Of a stretch of 64,000 nucleotides of DNA, positions 1 to 11,435 are shown piece by piece. The DNA comes from Moniliella sp. 'wahieum' (taxonomy: Eukaryota; Basidiomycota; Moniliellomycetes; Moniliellales; Moniliellaceae): contig RSEE01000015.1 of the NCBI GenBank assembly GCA_003971905.1, positions 806,001 through 870,000 on the forward strand, in the 5' to 3' direction. The position numbers and the translations under genes are program-made. Under the pieces are notes generated by a model. The model made no database searches, was not told the DNA's origin, and was given only the letters and a program-made list of their open reading frames with translations. Each line of letters starts with the position of its first letter. Position 1 is the stretch's first letter.

Positions 1-2
1 TC

Positions 3-515
3 CAAGAGCGTAATGAACCAGCGCTCGCTGGAACGATCAAGAAGCGCAAAGAGCAAAAGAGAGGGCAGGACGACTTTTCTAACGAAGAGGTCATTATGCG
101 GCTGTTGCGGTACGTCCCTTGCTCACCTTGTTGTTGTTTTTTTCCAAAACTGACACAACATACATAGGATGCGGCCAGGCACAGGAATTCCTTTCGCAGC
201 AGCTTGAGATGAAGCAGCAACTGAGCAAGATGTTTTCTTCAGCGACTCATGCGCCCATGCGCTCCACGATCCGTCGCAAGGGAGGCGCGGTGCGCGCAAC
301 CCTGGTGCCCGTCCGCCAGCAGCTGGCTCTCGTTTCTCACCCCGTTACACTCCTTCACTCGGCCAGCTTCCTCCGCCAGCTCCAGCCCTGGCTCCTTCTT
401 CACCCGCCTCGTATACGCCCTCGCAGCCGCTGGCGTATACGGCCTCCCGGCCGCCAGGATATCCTGCTTCCCGCTCAAACCGTTCAGGGCGGCTCTCTGG
501 TAGTCGGGCTGCTCC
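3..515 (+). CDS. 3' end of an unrecognised gene running in from the left edge
   Basis: I do not recognise this gene. A first segment (3-109) is open and rich in Lys, Arg, Gln and Glu. It is followed by a plausible donor GTACGT at 110 and an acceptor ending at 167 or a few bases later. The next segment encodes a Gln/Leu/Lys-rich, probably coiled-coil stretch (QEFLSQQLEMKQQLSKM) in one frame. A Pro/Ser/Ala-rich tail in a neighbouring frame stops near 515. The phase does not close cleanly across the intron, so at least one indel or a different splice choice is needed. A 274-codon frame on the opposite strand looks like its shadow. Only the presence of a coding tail is supported. Confidence 0.3.
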
Positions 516-1097
516 TTGATCTGTTTGGATTGAATATGATTGTCTGTGGTGTTGACTGTAGCAGCCGGAGAGCGAAGGGAGGCAGCGGCGGTTTCGGCGT
601 GCTTCAGATTGAAAATGAAAAGGCGGCCAATCTCTGAAGGGGAGTGGAACATGCTGACATGAATAGAATAAATGGTGTCCGCCACGCCACTCACTTTCGT
701 TCCTCCATCATCAATGAGTCGGTCCCGGCAGACTTGGATGGTGTTGAGGCTCGGCGCGCTCAAACGGAGAGGACAGAGGACTACAACTGTGGAGCTTTTT
801 TGACAATGCCGTCGTCGGAGACGATCCGTGATCGTCGTCCAGTGTGAACAGTTGAAAGAGTGATCGTGTGGCGCGAGCCTGCTCGCCGCGCGCTTTTGCG
901 CCACACAGCTACGATCCCTTCCCCACCCCCATCCCCACCCCCTCCCCCATCCCCACTCCCCCGCTCCCCCTCGGCGGCAAGATGGGGGATCCAGGCAGTC
1001 GCACGGCATCAGGCCGGCCAACTTTTTTTCCCTCCACCCCTTCCCCCAAATCGCCTCTCCCAACCCTCACTTCTTTGCCTGGCCCCCGCCGCCCCCG

Positions 1098-1160
1098 CCA
1101 GAGCCTGCTCCTGCTCCTGCTCCGGCTCCGGCTCCTGCTCCGGCTCCTGCTCCGGCTCCT
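1098..1160 (+). repeat. Hexanucleotide repeat (CTCCTG/CTCCGG)
   Basis: A run of CTCCTG and CTCCGG units that reads as alternating Pro-Ala in the frame of the downstream FYVE gene. It is a likely length-variable coding microsatellite. Confidence 0.7.
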
Positions 1161-2604
1161 ATGTTTGATCCTGTTCCTGTGTTTGATCCTTCTTTTGCAC
1201 CCCAACCAGTTGTGCAGGCTCCTGCTCACGAGGAAAAGGACGAAGTTGAGTCGCCGTTCCAGTTCAACACGTGGGGCTCCTCCCCCTCGTCCACCCGCAG
1301 CTCTATCACTTCTTCTTCTCAGCTCGACGAATTCCCTAGCCTGCGAAGTCTGCCCCGCTTTGATCCTCTCCCTCCCGACCACCCACGCGCTATGCACATT
1401 CCTCCCCCCCACGGCGGAGCGACAGTGACGATATCCCTCTCCCGTCCATACTTCAGGGCCAACAGTCGTGGACCGACCTCTCCCCCAGCTCGTTCCATCA
1501 CTCCCCACATCAGCGTGTCCCCCATCATTCGCGCTCCTTCTCTACTCCTTTTGTGCGCGTGCAGAAGGACACCGCCAACGGTGAGCGCCCGCCAACTCGC
1601 ATTAGGCGTCTATCCTCCCCACCCCTCCGTCTCCGGTCACACTCCTACCACCTGGTCCGGGAGTGCAGAGGGACCTGACCAGCACTTTTGTCGCTGCGCG
1701 CAATGTTGTCCTCGCATGCCCGGAACGACGTATGGAGCTACTGCAGACCCAACGCATCTTGCGGAGGGGGACAAGCTGCGCGCCCTCCACGCTGATGGCG
1801 CATCTCTTCGTCAAGGGGAGATGAGCCTTGTACGTTGGGTGCCCGATGCCTCGGTCGAGGCCCAACGGTGTGCACTCTGTTCCACCGCGTTCACGTTCCT
1901 TTGGAGACGACACCACTGCCGCCTGTGTGGAAAGTGCGTGTGTGGTGGGCAGGAGTGCTCCCGGGTGGTTAGTCTTGACTCACTATCTCCCACATTAGAG
2001 GGAGTGCGTCTTTGTACCACGTGTCGGGACGAAGTGTACACCCATTCTTCACCCCCTACACCAGTGGGTGGGCACCCATGCTTCCCTTCTCCGTCTCGAG
2101 GCAGAAATACTCCTTCTCATTCAAGACTGCCCATTGACTCCCTCGCCCATTGATGCGACTTCGGGACCTGGGGAACAAGACACAGACCCGGCGTATTTCA
2201 TCACCCAGCTCCGACTCTACCGGAATCAGTACCAACAACTCCTCCCGCACCTCTGTCCTACCTCTCCAGACAGCCAACGGATCTGCAGAGCGATTTCCCG
2301 CCGCGCAGAGCTTTTCATCGAAAAACATATGTCCCTCTTGGGCCGTACAGTCCCGCCCCCCCCATCTTCACTACAACGCATTGGTCCAGCGGACGCAGCA
2401 GAGTCCCTGCCCGACGAGGAAAATCAACTGCTGCTCGCTACGTTGTCAGAGCAGGCGGTTCAGCTGTTTACATTCTTACGTCAGGCTAAGGAAGAGCACC
2501 GCAAAGACGACGAAGCGACGTTACAAGGGAGCTTGGATGAGCTTTTGGTGGAACTACAACGAGTCCAACAAACGCTCGTTCATCGCCCTGGTACAGCAAA
2601 TTGA
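1161..2604 (+). CDS. FYVE zinc-finger protein, Vac1/Pep7/rabenosyn-like
   Basis: A FYVE domain lies at about 1830-2040. It has the family's WxxD start (WVPD), paired zinc-binding cysteines (CALCSTAF), the basic RRHHCRLCG motif that binds phosphatidylinositol 3-phosphate, and a closing RLCTTC. Such proteins act on endosomes, tethering vesicles with Rab5-type GTPases and Sec1-like proteins. The C-terminal part (2068-2604) is Leu/Glu-rich and probably coiled coil, as in Vac1/Pep7. The N-terminal part is Pro/Ser-rich; the PAPAPA tract just upstream (1098-1160) is in frame and open back to 864 but has no ATG there, so the start is uncertain. The reading frame shifts at about 1540, 1670, 1750 and in the C5 run near 2052. 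Role is inferred from the domain. Confidence 0.65.
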
Positions 2605-3309
2605 TGTTTGGGGCGGATACTGTATATATGGAGCTACTGGAGGATGGCATGAACGTGGTTGTGCAGACGGGGTATCGATTAGATCACAGGACAGCTCTCA
2701 ACTCAAACCACTCTGTTTGTTGCGAGCCGGGGTGATCCCACGCACTCCCCATGTCTCCTAGCGTCGGTTCTGTCTACATCATCATGACCGGATTGGCTCT
2801 CTCCGAGCAACCCATGTGTTGTGTCTAAACGGGGCATGTTCCCGTTTAAGTAGGACATGGATCAAGTTCCAGTTGTATGCCCGAGTAAATTGTGGCCGGT
2901 GAGTCGCTTTGTTGGTGCCCATGCTTCTATCTTGCTTCGACTTATGTCTACTTGAACCTTTTACACACCAATAAAGGGATCGAAGCTCTAGTGTGTCCCT
3001 TCAATCTGCGCGTCCTGTTCTCGCTCCAATAAGTCGATCTCTTTTCTCTTCATCGTTCCCTTTGTTCCTGGCTGACGGCAGAGAGCTCACCGCTCACCTT
3101 TCATATGGTTTTTCCTGCTCCAAGACTCTTATCTCCTGCCTGCTAAGTGGGAGAGGTTCCCCCCCCTAGTCTTTCTCTCTTGCAACAGTAAATAATGTTT
3201 TGGGCATGGTTGTTGGTGTTTAGTACGTTTAGTAGACCTAACCTCAAATTGTAGCCCGCACAGAACGAAAGCAAAAGTAAAATATCAAGCCGAGGAGCAG
3301 AAAAGAATT
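2605..3309. other. Gene-free interval downstream of the FYVE gene
   Basis: I see no conserved coding sequence here. An AATAAA at 2970-2975, about 365 bases after the FYVE stop, could serve as a polyadenylation signal for that gene. The TTTT of the tRNA-Ser transcript (read on the minus strand) is at 3301-3304. Confidence 0.4.
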
Positions 3310-3416
3310 CGACACCTGTGAGATTCGAACTCACGCCCTCAGAGAGGATTCGCTGGCCCTTGTAGCAAGGTGCTTCATATAGCAGGCGAACGGGGTAACC
3401 ACTGCCCTAAAGTGTC
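3310..3416 (-). tRNA. tRNA-Ser(GCU) with intron
   Basis: Folding on the minus strand gives a 7-bp acceptor (GACACTT with AGGTGTC), a 3-bp D stem, an anticodon stem TTCGC/GCGAA, loop C-T-GCT-A-A, a long class II variable arm and a 5-bp T stem (GTGAG/CTCAC) around TTCGAAT. The GCT anticodon, long variable arm and G discriminator all fit serine. A 25-nt intron follows position 37, the usual place, giving a mature length of 82 nt before CCA. A TTTT RNA polymerase III terminator lies at 3301-3304. Confidence 0.88.
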
Positions 3417-3841
3417 GCTTTCGGACCGACATGTCTTTTCTAGGAATGGCTTGCTGATTGATCATCGATCAACCAACTCGAACAATTCACCCATCCATCA
3501 ATCATCTTTGAGTGCAGCAGAGAGGCAAAGAAGAAGGGGGACAAGACGCGACGCTGTCTGGATTCAATATTGAGGCCTGAGGGCACGCTGGTTGAGAAAC
3601 ACTGCACGGCTGCGGGGTGCGTCTGGGATTATCGATCTTATCAACCCTAACCCCCTCGATTATCCCAGATTCCCGGCACTCTTAGCTTGAGAGCCACAGA
3701 TGAGGGCTGAATTTTTGGGAGCATTTTCCCATTCACTCTCTATAATAGATCTATAATGATCGTTTGCCTTACCCTTATGCATTTGCCCTAGGGGTATATC
3801 TGGTTGAATCCGAGTCTACATCACTCTCTATTCCCACGTTA

Positions 3842-3911
3842 TAGGGGCGGCGACAAGTGGTTCCTATTCCAAGTGTTAGGGGCGGCGACAAGTGGTTCCT
3901 ATTCCAAGTGT
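3842..3911. repeat. Tandem duplication, 2 x 35 bp
   Basis: A 35-bp unit beginning TAGGGGCGGCGACAAG is present twice head to tail (3842-3876 and 3877-3911) with no difference that I can see. The surrounding 3417-3994 otherwise holds no gene that I recognise. Confidence 0.85.
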
Positions 3912-3994
3912 TCCAAATGGGATTCTTTCCAGTTCGATCAAATGCATTTTTAGGTATATTTTGGGTCAGTTAGGCTGTCCATTCCGCCATCCTC

Positions 3995-5826
3995 CTACAG
4001 TGAGGTTTCGTGGGCAGAGGGAGTTGCTGAGCCCTTGACATGGCCGCTGAAGGAGGAGGAAAGGGGAGGAGAGCAGAAATGCCGTCGACCATTCCAGCGT
4101 TTTGGTAATACCACGTTTTGCACGGCACATCTCGATGACACGGGGTTCTGCTCAATCATCTGTTGGATCTCCGCCCACGCGTCCAGTGTCTTCGCCCTCT
4201 TGGTGCCCTTTCGGGATGCGGGAACAGTTGTGCCAGCGAGGTCTTCCTCCGGCAAGTCATCAGCATCCTCGCCGACCTCGACCTGGTTGCCCCCGGATGC
4301 TGATTCCCTGCCCCTGGTGGGGGTCGAATCTGCCTGCGCGCCCCCATAAATTTCCTTCTGCATCGCTGTAGCGAGAAGGAGGGTCACGACTTTGCGACGA
4401 GACGCCATGGGAACGAGAGCTTGCGTGTTGGTCCCTATACTCCCCCAAACCCTTCCTGCCCATGACGCAGTCTGGTTCATCCAGTCCTCCTGGTTCGATG
4501 CATCCACAGTCATGGGCTGAAATCACCGAAAGTCAATATCTCCGACTGCAAGCAACAGACGTCATGGCGTCATGGTCATATCGGGTATGTGCACACAACG
4601 TACCGCCAAATCGTAAATGCAGCGACGCATGGTGGACCAGACCGGGTCCAGGAAACTGTCAACAGGGTTTGGACAAACTGTCTTTCTCAACCGATGTGAG
4701 CCAGGAAGTGGCCCGGGTCAAAGTTAAACTCTTCGAGACCTCGGGACGAACATGCCAGTTGCCGGCGGAAAAACAAGCCTAAGTCTTTGTTGTTGCAGGC
4801 CCGCTCTCGGGATGCAGAAAAACCCATACCGCGAGCTCTCTGCACAGGGCTGTGAGTAGTGATCCGTTCGTGTAAAGAGGGAGAAAAGTCAGTACTTTGC
4901 AAGTAATCGTTCGGTTAGCGGCAAGAGCTGATGGTCCCGACCTTGTTGTGCTCCAGCAAGCGTTCGAAGTACTGGCGTGGTTGGCCATGGTAAAGCCCCT
5001 GGCGAATGATTCTTGCTTCGCACTGTTTGACATAAAGAGCTCCCGAAATTTCTTGATTTCCTCATGGAGTGATACAACTTTCCGGTGTAGCGAGCGGTTC
5101 GAAGAAATAATGGCCTGCTCCGCCGTGAAAGGGACAGATCAGGCGGGATACAAGGAATTCCTCTGGATTGACGAGACCCTCTTCTTCTTCGGCGTCTGCT
5201 GGGCGCGGAAACAAGTTGTCAACGTCAACATCCCCTCGTCTGAATCGTTGTTCATCACCGTCGTGTTCGGCTTGTTGCTGAAAAGACGCAGAACCGCTGA
5301 ACCATCTGGGCCGGGAGCCGGAGAGGGAGAAGCCGCCACACCTCTCGTTGGTTCTCAGCTGCTCCCTCTCCCCCCTCAGGCCCGCTGGTGGTCCCACTGG
5401 CGTCACCACGATCGTCCTGGATCAGTTCGTCACCTTCGAATCAGTCTCCATCATGGGCTCTGGCTCGGGGTTGATACGTCGGGTGTCCCTCGGGCGCCTG
5501 CGAGCGGCGTTGTTGGTCCGAGATGCCTGGGACCTCTTGGTGGTGCGGGAGGGAGGCATTGTAGAGTGGCGGGACTGCCTCAACAGAAAGGTCGTGAGGG
5601 GAAAGGTCGTGGGGGGAAAGGTCGTGGGGGGAAAGGTCGTGGGGGAAAGGTCGTGGGGGGAAAGGTCGTGGGGGAGGGCATGCAGTTCGCGTAAAAGGAT
5701 GCGTCTGTGTCGTCGCGTCATCCCTAGAGGCCGTACAGGGATCGAGATCTGAGATGCGCAGAGCGAGATGTGACCGTACCACCTCTTCAAATTGAGGCCC
5801 GGGGCCGCTGTCTCATCGATCATCAA
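3995..5826 (-). CDS. Unrecognised multi-exon gene, divergent from the transposase gene
   Basis: I do not recognise this protein. Several minus-strand segments look coded: an N-terminal part from ATG 5826 carrying a His/Asp/Leu-Ser-Pro repeat from the minisatellite; a mid part with a charged helix (KVVSLHEEIKKFRELFMSNS) near 5000-5130; a probable intron starting with GTACTGAC near 4905 and ending CTCACAG near 4860; and a C-terminal part (4513-3995) with an acidic stretch and a stop at 3995. The frame changes several times, so no continuous model can be drawn. It lies head to head with the Tnp2-like gene about 790 bp away, so it could be an accessory transposon protein, as many CACTA-type elements carry. 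That link is inference. Confidence 0.35.
5586..5675. repeat. G-rich minisatellite, about 15-bp unit
   Basis: Six copies of a unit close to GAAAGGTCGTGGGGG, varying mainly in the length of the G run. It falls within the N-terminal coding part of the minus-strand gene, where it would encode repeats of Pro-His-Asp-Leu-Ser or Thr-Thr-Phe-Pro depending on frame. Confidence 0.85.
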
Positions 5827-5959
5827 CCTAAAAAAAGAAGCATGGTGGTGGAGGTGGAATGAGTGATCAAAACACCGAGCGAGTCCGGTGCGCGCTCAGT
5901 TGCCCGGGGCGCAATACTCAATGTCAGGTTCAAGATCGACCCGGGGAGCCCAGCTGCTC

Positions 5960-5992
5960 GGGTGCCACAGCATGATGCATGATGTGGCACCC
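5960..5992. repeat. Perfect inverted repeat with heptamer-containing loop
   Basis: GGGTGCCACA (5960-5969) and TGTGGCACCC (5983-5992) are exact reverse complements, separated by 13 bases that contain a TGATGCA unit. The arms could form a 10-bp stem. Confidence 0.8.
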
Positions 5993-6154
5993 CGGAAACA
6001 CACAAAGGACGAGTAAATTTTAAATAGCATACTGTGCCCCCTGCGGCCTGAGCGCACACAGAGGCCCCCGAGAGGGGCAGGGGCCGCTCGCGGGAAGAAA
6101 TTCTCGTCGCTCTTCGCTCATCCCACTTGTCGATGACTACGCAACAAGTAACCC

Positions 6155-6168
6155 TAACCGGTAACCGG
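6155..6168 (+). repeat. Heptamer array: TAA+CCGG x2
   Basis: Two head-to-tail TAACCGG units. Same construction rule as the TGA-tetramer arrays elsewhere in the window. Confidence 0.8.
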
Positions 6169-6614
6169 TCCCCGCGGCAACGGGCACCGGGCAACAGTAA
6201 CGTACGGTGTAACCTCAGCGTTAGGGCCCTGACTAAGCGCTCACCCGTGCTGCCTGCAGAATAAGACCCACACTATTACGGCCTGCGGCCTCACCCTCCT
6301 GAGGGGCCCGAGGCTTCTGGTGACTCATGAGGTGCGTGAGCCTGCGTCGATTTGATTGTGCAGCAGCCTCCACAGGCATAGGGGGGCACTATTATCCTAC
6401 CCAGACTCTTCCGTAGCCACAGCCTCCCTCTAACGAACAAGTTGAATACGCGCTGAGAATGTCATAGCGTGCCAGCAGCGGAAAAATAGGACAGACAGTT
6501 CAAGCCCATTTCCATCGGAAAGACACCTGCTCGGGGCTCACCAACCTGAAGAACTCTCCTACAGGCACACCATCACCATCCCCCCAAAACCACTCACCAT
6601 CTGCCAACAACAGC

Positions 6615-9600
6615 ATGCCCGTTCGCCCGAAACCGGAACTTGATCCCGAAAACAGAAACTATTGGTATCCGGCTGTCACCACCGAAGGGAGTGGTGGCAC
6701 CGTACTGTATCGATGTTTGGTGTGCAATAAGTCCACCCTGATACGCCGGGGTTCTTTCCACACCTTCACGAGGTCCGCCGGGCACGCAAGGGCCAAGAGG
6801 CTACTCGCACATCGGATGAGGGAACAGCTTGAAAAGCAAGGGAATTATCAGAATTGATCTCTGGCAGAGATTCCCCCCTACCAAAGAACGGCTCAACAGG
6901 CACATCACCTAACGAGTATCAGGACAATCCTGACGACGACGACGCTCCTGATCGAGACTACGAAGACGGTATCGTGGTCGATGAGGAGGAGGGGGGATTA
7001 TCGCAACTTCATCGAGGTTGCTCTCCTTCGGAGTTCTTCCTTGAGGTCCTTTCAGACGACGAAGCGGAGAGACGCCAGGCGATGAAAGACGTGTGCCAAG
7101 AGAGAGAGCGCAAACGCAGACGTGTCGCCGACTCCTTGTCCAACCAGCAGGATGCTCCCAACCTGGAGGAGATGCCTGCTTTGGAGGACATGCCTCCCCT
7201 TCCGGAAGAGCTGGTTGCTGAACGTGGCATGCCCCCCCTTGTGGAGGGGGACATGATATCTACTACCGTTGACACGCTCAATCAGAACACTGAATCAGAA
7301 GAGGAAGAGACAAGCGAAGACGACGAGATGAGTGTGGATGTGCCCGCCCCCCTTCCTGACTCTGTGGAAAGAGAAGCATTTGCTCTCTGGATGGCGAATA
7401 TGCTGTTTACCCCAGGACACTGCGGCCCCACCAGAGTGACACACTTCCCGAACCTTCGGCTCAGGATGCTGGGAAGGCGCTGGGCCTTAGCCCTGCGCCT
7501 TCACACGACTTTGGTATCTTCGAATCTTTGATGGTGAGTATACTAGCCTTGATTGGTGATGTGGTAAGGGTGCTAACACAGCTGTGAACAAAAAAGGGCT
7601 GGATGCTTACCTTTGCCTGCGTCATGCCCAAGGTACCCCTCCCGAGGGGAATCCGCCATATGATTCATGGCTTGGTGGACATGGCATTTTCGCGTTCCAA
7701 TGGCCCACCCGTGATGTCGTTCAACAAGTTCGAGAGTCTCTTTTCCAAGATCTGCTGGCGCCCCAGCGATATCACCGCCCAACGTGACTCAAGCTCCCAA
7801 TTGCAGTACACCCTTAAGCTTCCTGAGATTGTGACTCTATGGTTTGGAAGCAAAGACCTTCGTGCCCATATGACGGATTACCCCACCGTTGGATCCACGA
7901 TTCAGCACTTGTCCGATGGGTATCGTTTCTATGAAGCCGTTCGGCAGCCATGCGCGCGGCTCCCTAGAGGAGGAATTGCCTGGGAAGGAGAGCCATTGTT
8001 GATATTGGTTCCTCGGGATCCTAGCGAGGCAGGGCCGCATCCCCCCGCTGGTTCATTCCCCGCCGCTTTTTGGGGGGGGAGGAAAAGAAAAGTAATGGGG
8101 GGAAGCCAAGACTCCGAGCTTTTGGAACACCAATCAGTTCAAGCACCCGCCGTGAGCATGAGACCAAGGATATTTACGTCGACCTCGATGTCTGTTCAAA
8201 ACCCAACTATGGAACAGATTGGTTTACGACGCCTGGCAATACCTTTTACGATCGTAACGGTGGACTCATTCAGCCCAATCCTTGGCGCCGGTTGAGCAAA
8301 TACCCCGATTATGATCCTGTCCTATTTTGTCCAATGGTGGCCTGGGTGGATGACGCTCGCATCCATGCGGCCAATAGGCAAAGCGCCGGCATCACCATGC
8401 TCCTTCTTCAAGCAGCTGGTCTAACTCAAGAAATGCTGAATGCACCAAATACGATCACCACCTATTCGGCTCAACAACATTCCGACGAGCCTCGTGCCTT
8501 GGAACCGCTGATTAAAGATTTTGTATGTTCCTGACCCCATGTATGCCATCACAATGGGTGTATGGAATTGTGGACACCAATGTTGTTGAAAACAGAGAAT
8601 TGCGAGAAACAGGGTTGCACATTGTAGACGCAAAGACGGATTCTCTCGTGGTTGTGGTGCCCCAACTGCTATGCATCAACGCTGATAACCCCGCTCATAA
8701 CAAGATGGCAGCAAGAGGCCCTCCTGGCACAAGCACGCACCCTTGCCGCTTCTGTTGCATGAATGTCAGCGAAGTTGGAAGCGTGAGCCACTTCCAACAG
8801 ATCTTTAGCAGGAGTCCATCGCGTTCTGCTTCGGTACTGCGTTCGAATCTCCACCAGGCGGCAATATTCGCACGAGAAGGAGACAATGCCGCCTACGATC
8901 GCTTGACTTGGGAAACGGGTGACCGATGCCCCAATAACCTCACGCGATTTGCTAATGAGTGCATTGCTGATGTTGACGTGGTTGCAGGCACCCGGGAGGG
9001 GTATCCAGCCCACACGATCCGGCGCCCTAACGACAATCAACTGCACGCAACGCGGGAACAGAGGTTATAAGAGAAAACCGACGACTCTGGTTCACCCATT
9101 TGGATTCAGAGAATTTTTTGTATTGCCCACTCTTGCGTCTTGAGGAGTTCGAGTTGAAGTCGTTTTTCCCCTTTGACTATCTCCATGGATTCTTGCTTGG
9201 TCCAGGCAAGGAGTTACTCCGCATGCTTTCGCAACAGTTGCAGCCAAAGGCTAAAGATCAATTGACCTTGTTTCTTTACGCTCTGGACACTTCCGGGCTA
9301 CCCAATGTGGACGGCAAGACACTCCAAGCCAAGCTGTTGATGAAGAACCTGGTAACTTGCCAGGGCAAAGATGTTTCCAAGATGCTCGTTGCAGCACTTA
9401 TGCGGCGATCCCGATGCTGGAACCTCTTGAAGATGTCGGTAAGAGTAAGCAGGATCCTACCTGGAAGGTCGCGTACGAGTTCGTTTTCCCCCGACCCCTT
9501 CACGCCGCCTTTGTATCCGCCGCGAAGGCACAGCAGTTGCTCCGACAAAGGTGGTTCGACCGCGCAGAAATGCCGCACTACCTTGTGAGTCCCCCGCAAC

Positions 9601-11056
9601 TCCTCTTTATCCTTGAAAGAACAAACTAGTTAATTTTTCTCTCCATGCAGGATTCTGTTCAACAAGCTCTCTTTGACCTCGCGGACAAGTTATCGCTGAT
9701 CCCCGGGGAAGAGACACTGTTGGAACGGAAGCACAAGTTCCACATTCTCTTTGCTCATGTGCGGGCCTGCATTCGGTACTATGGCCCAGTTTTTCAATGC
9801 TGATACTGCCCGGTTCGAGTCGCAAATAGGGCCTGCACGTGCGGCTGCAACACGGACAAATGGACATAACCCCAGCCGCGACATTATCCACGTGCTTTGG
9901 CGCAAAGAGGTAATCAAGCACTACTCGGCTCCTGGTTTCACCTTACCTCAATGGCAAGGAAGGTGGAAGGTGCAGTTGCCTTGCCCCCCCGGTGCGGCGA
10001 ATCTGATCGCTCAATGCTTGGCTGATATCAGGGCCAAAAGAACGCCCGGTACGCCCCCCCCTCCGCCAACACACTTTTTGTGATGCAATTGTTGCTAGAG
10101 GCTAACACCCGCATGCATTGCCTGAAAGGATATGTTACCTTCAAAGGCTATCGACCTCAACCAAATCTTGCTTTGAATCGGTACTTTCTCTTCCCTCGCC
10201 TGACCCAACACGAAGTGGGCCCGTTTCCCGCAGGTGATCAGAAAAAGGTCGCTCACTTGCCCCATTTCACCCAAGCCAAGAATGTGGCCGCCCAAACCGG
10301 GAAGTGGTAAGTGAAGGTCACCGGGTAACCATTCGCATGGAAGGTCCCGACCAGCCATCCGGGAATCAAGCTCCGTTTACGATTGGTGAGGTTCAATCCA
10401 TTGGCGTTGTAACTGACAAGGTGCGCGTTACCCTGGATTCGGTCTGGATTGTCTATAAGCCAATGCTTGTAACTGGGCGTGTTCAGCCTGAATCCGATTG
10501 CCGCATCGTGGAAGAGTTGCCCCGTCATGCTGAACGATTCGCCTTGGCCAGTGTACGTTTACCATCCCTATATCCACGTGCTTATTGTATTGTGTTGCAA
10601 CACTCATGGCTGATCATTTTGGACCCGGATAAAGCGGATTGGCAACCTTGTAGGGCTACAGCACTGCTGCTCGAGCAAGTGCAAGATTGATCCAAACGGC
10701 CATTCCGAGGCGATTCATGATATTGGCGCAGGGGGACGCAGGAGGCGATCACAATCACCACGCCTTCTATTCGGCACGTTGCGCATCTGAAGCATGTCCT
10801 GGTGGAGTACGCATTGAAAACCCCTCCAAAGGGCCACAGCAACCTCAATTTGCGCCTGGGACAACCGAGCACAGAGCAGCGCGATGCCGAAACATTGGCG
10901 CAAGTGATTGCTCAACGCCGCCGGGCTGCTGTAGGTGATGCCCCCTCAGCATACCGCCGGAGGGCGCGAAGCGGCGTAGGCCCATTGCGCGGACCAGTCG
11001 CCCGTCCCACGCATCTGGTTTGGACCCTACCTACTGTTGAGGACGAACGGAAGTGA
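6615..11056 (+). mobile_element. Tnp2-like (CACTA-related) DNA transposon gene, frame-broken
   Basis: Successive open segments in changing frames share the look of large fungal Tnp2-type transposases. The first has a Cys/His zinc-finger-like start (CLVCNKS...H...H, 6615-6857), followed by an acidic Asp/Glu/Ser region (6854-7530). The middle carries GPPGTSTHPCRFCCM (about 8720-8765), resembling the HPCxxC motif before the catalytic core. Later come FPFDYLHGFLLGPGKELL (about 9160-9220) and NPSRDIIHVLW (about 9870-9900). Introns 7534-7581 and 9585-9650 have good splice ends. Frame breaks sit at a C4 run near 7430, a G8 run near 8072 and a T5 run near 9790. I found no terminal inverted repeats, so the element limits are unknown and the coordinates are the coding span. 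The family call is from motifs seen by eye and is tentative. Confidence 0.55.
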
Positions 11057-11165
11057 GGGAGGGATGGTTGTTCTATTCCAAGAAGAAGCTTCTCAACACA
11101 GGAAGGATACAGAGGGGAGAGTCGGACAGGAAGGAATGATTACGACATGCTGGCATGCTGGCGTA
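11035..11165. repeat. Diverged LTR relic related to the 156-bp LTRs
   Basis: Starts TGTTGAGGAC and, with gaps, follows the 54646-54801 LTR: ACGGAA, GAGGGATG, CTATTCCAAG, then GAGAGTCGGA and a terminal GATGGCG-like end. About 25 bases are missing near the start. No target duplication is evident. It overlaps the last codons of the transposase-like gene. Confidence 0.4.
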
Positions 11166-11435
11166 TTATTTGTAATCACGCCAACACCTACGAACAAGAT
11201 GAAGAGTTTGAATAGAATGATGCGCATCAACGGCGAAGCAAGCATATGAACCACACCAGCGACGAAGACAAAATGTATAGAAGGTATATAGTTGAGCACT
11301 AATGTCAGTGGCGTTTTTGATATACTATAGTAGCTCGCATGCAACCTATAATAATATAGTGTTGGAGGAGATGTCTGCCTTGTTCGCCTTCTGCCTTGTT
11401 GGTATGTGCTTTCGCAGCTTGTCGGGATATTTGCA

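Larger units (their letters stand above)
5827..6614. other. Shared upstream region of two divergent genes
   Basis: No gene is seen. The interval holds a 10-bp-stem inverted repeat (5960-5992) and a TAACCGG tandem pair (6155-6168). It lies between the starts of the minus-strand gene and the transposase-like gene, so it would contain both promoters. Confidence 0.4.

Noticed and set aside
239-1063. 274-codon open frame on the minus strand
   Set aside because: Composition follows the GC-rich plus-strand coding and Pro-Ala tract; no domain or motif is recognisable and it overlaps the better supported plus-strand segments.
6615-11056. KDZ or Plavaka family assignment for the DNA transposon
   Set aside because: The visible motifs (HPCRFC, LHGFLLGP, NPSRDI) fit Tnp2-like proteins better; without a profile search a finer call is not justified.
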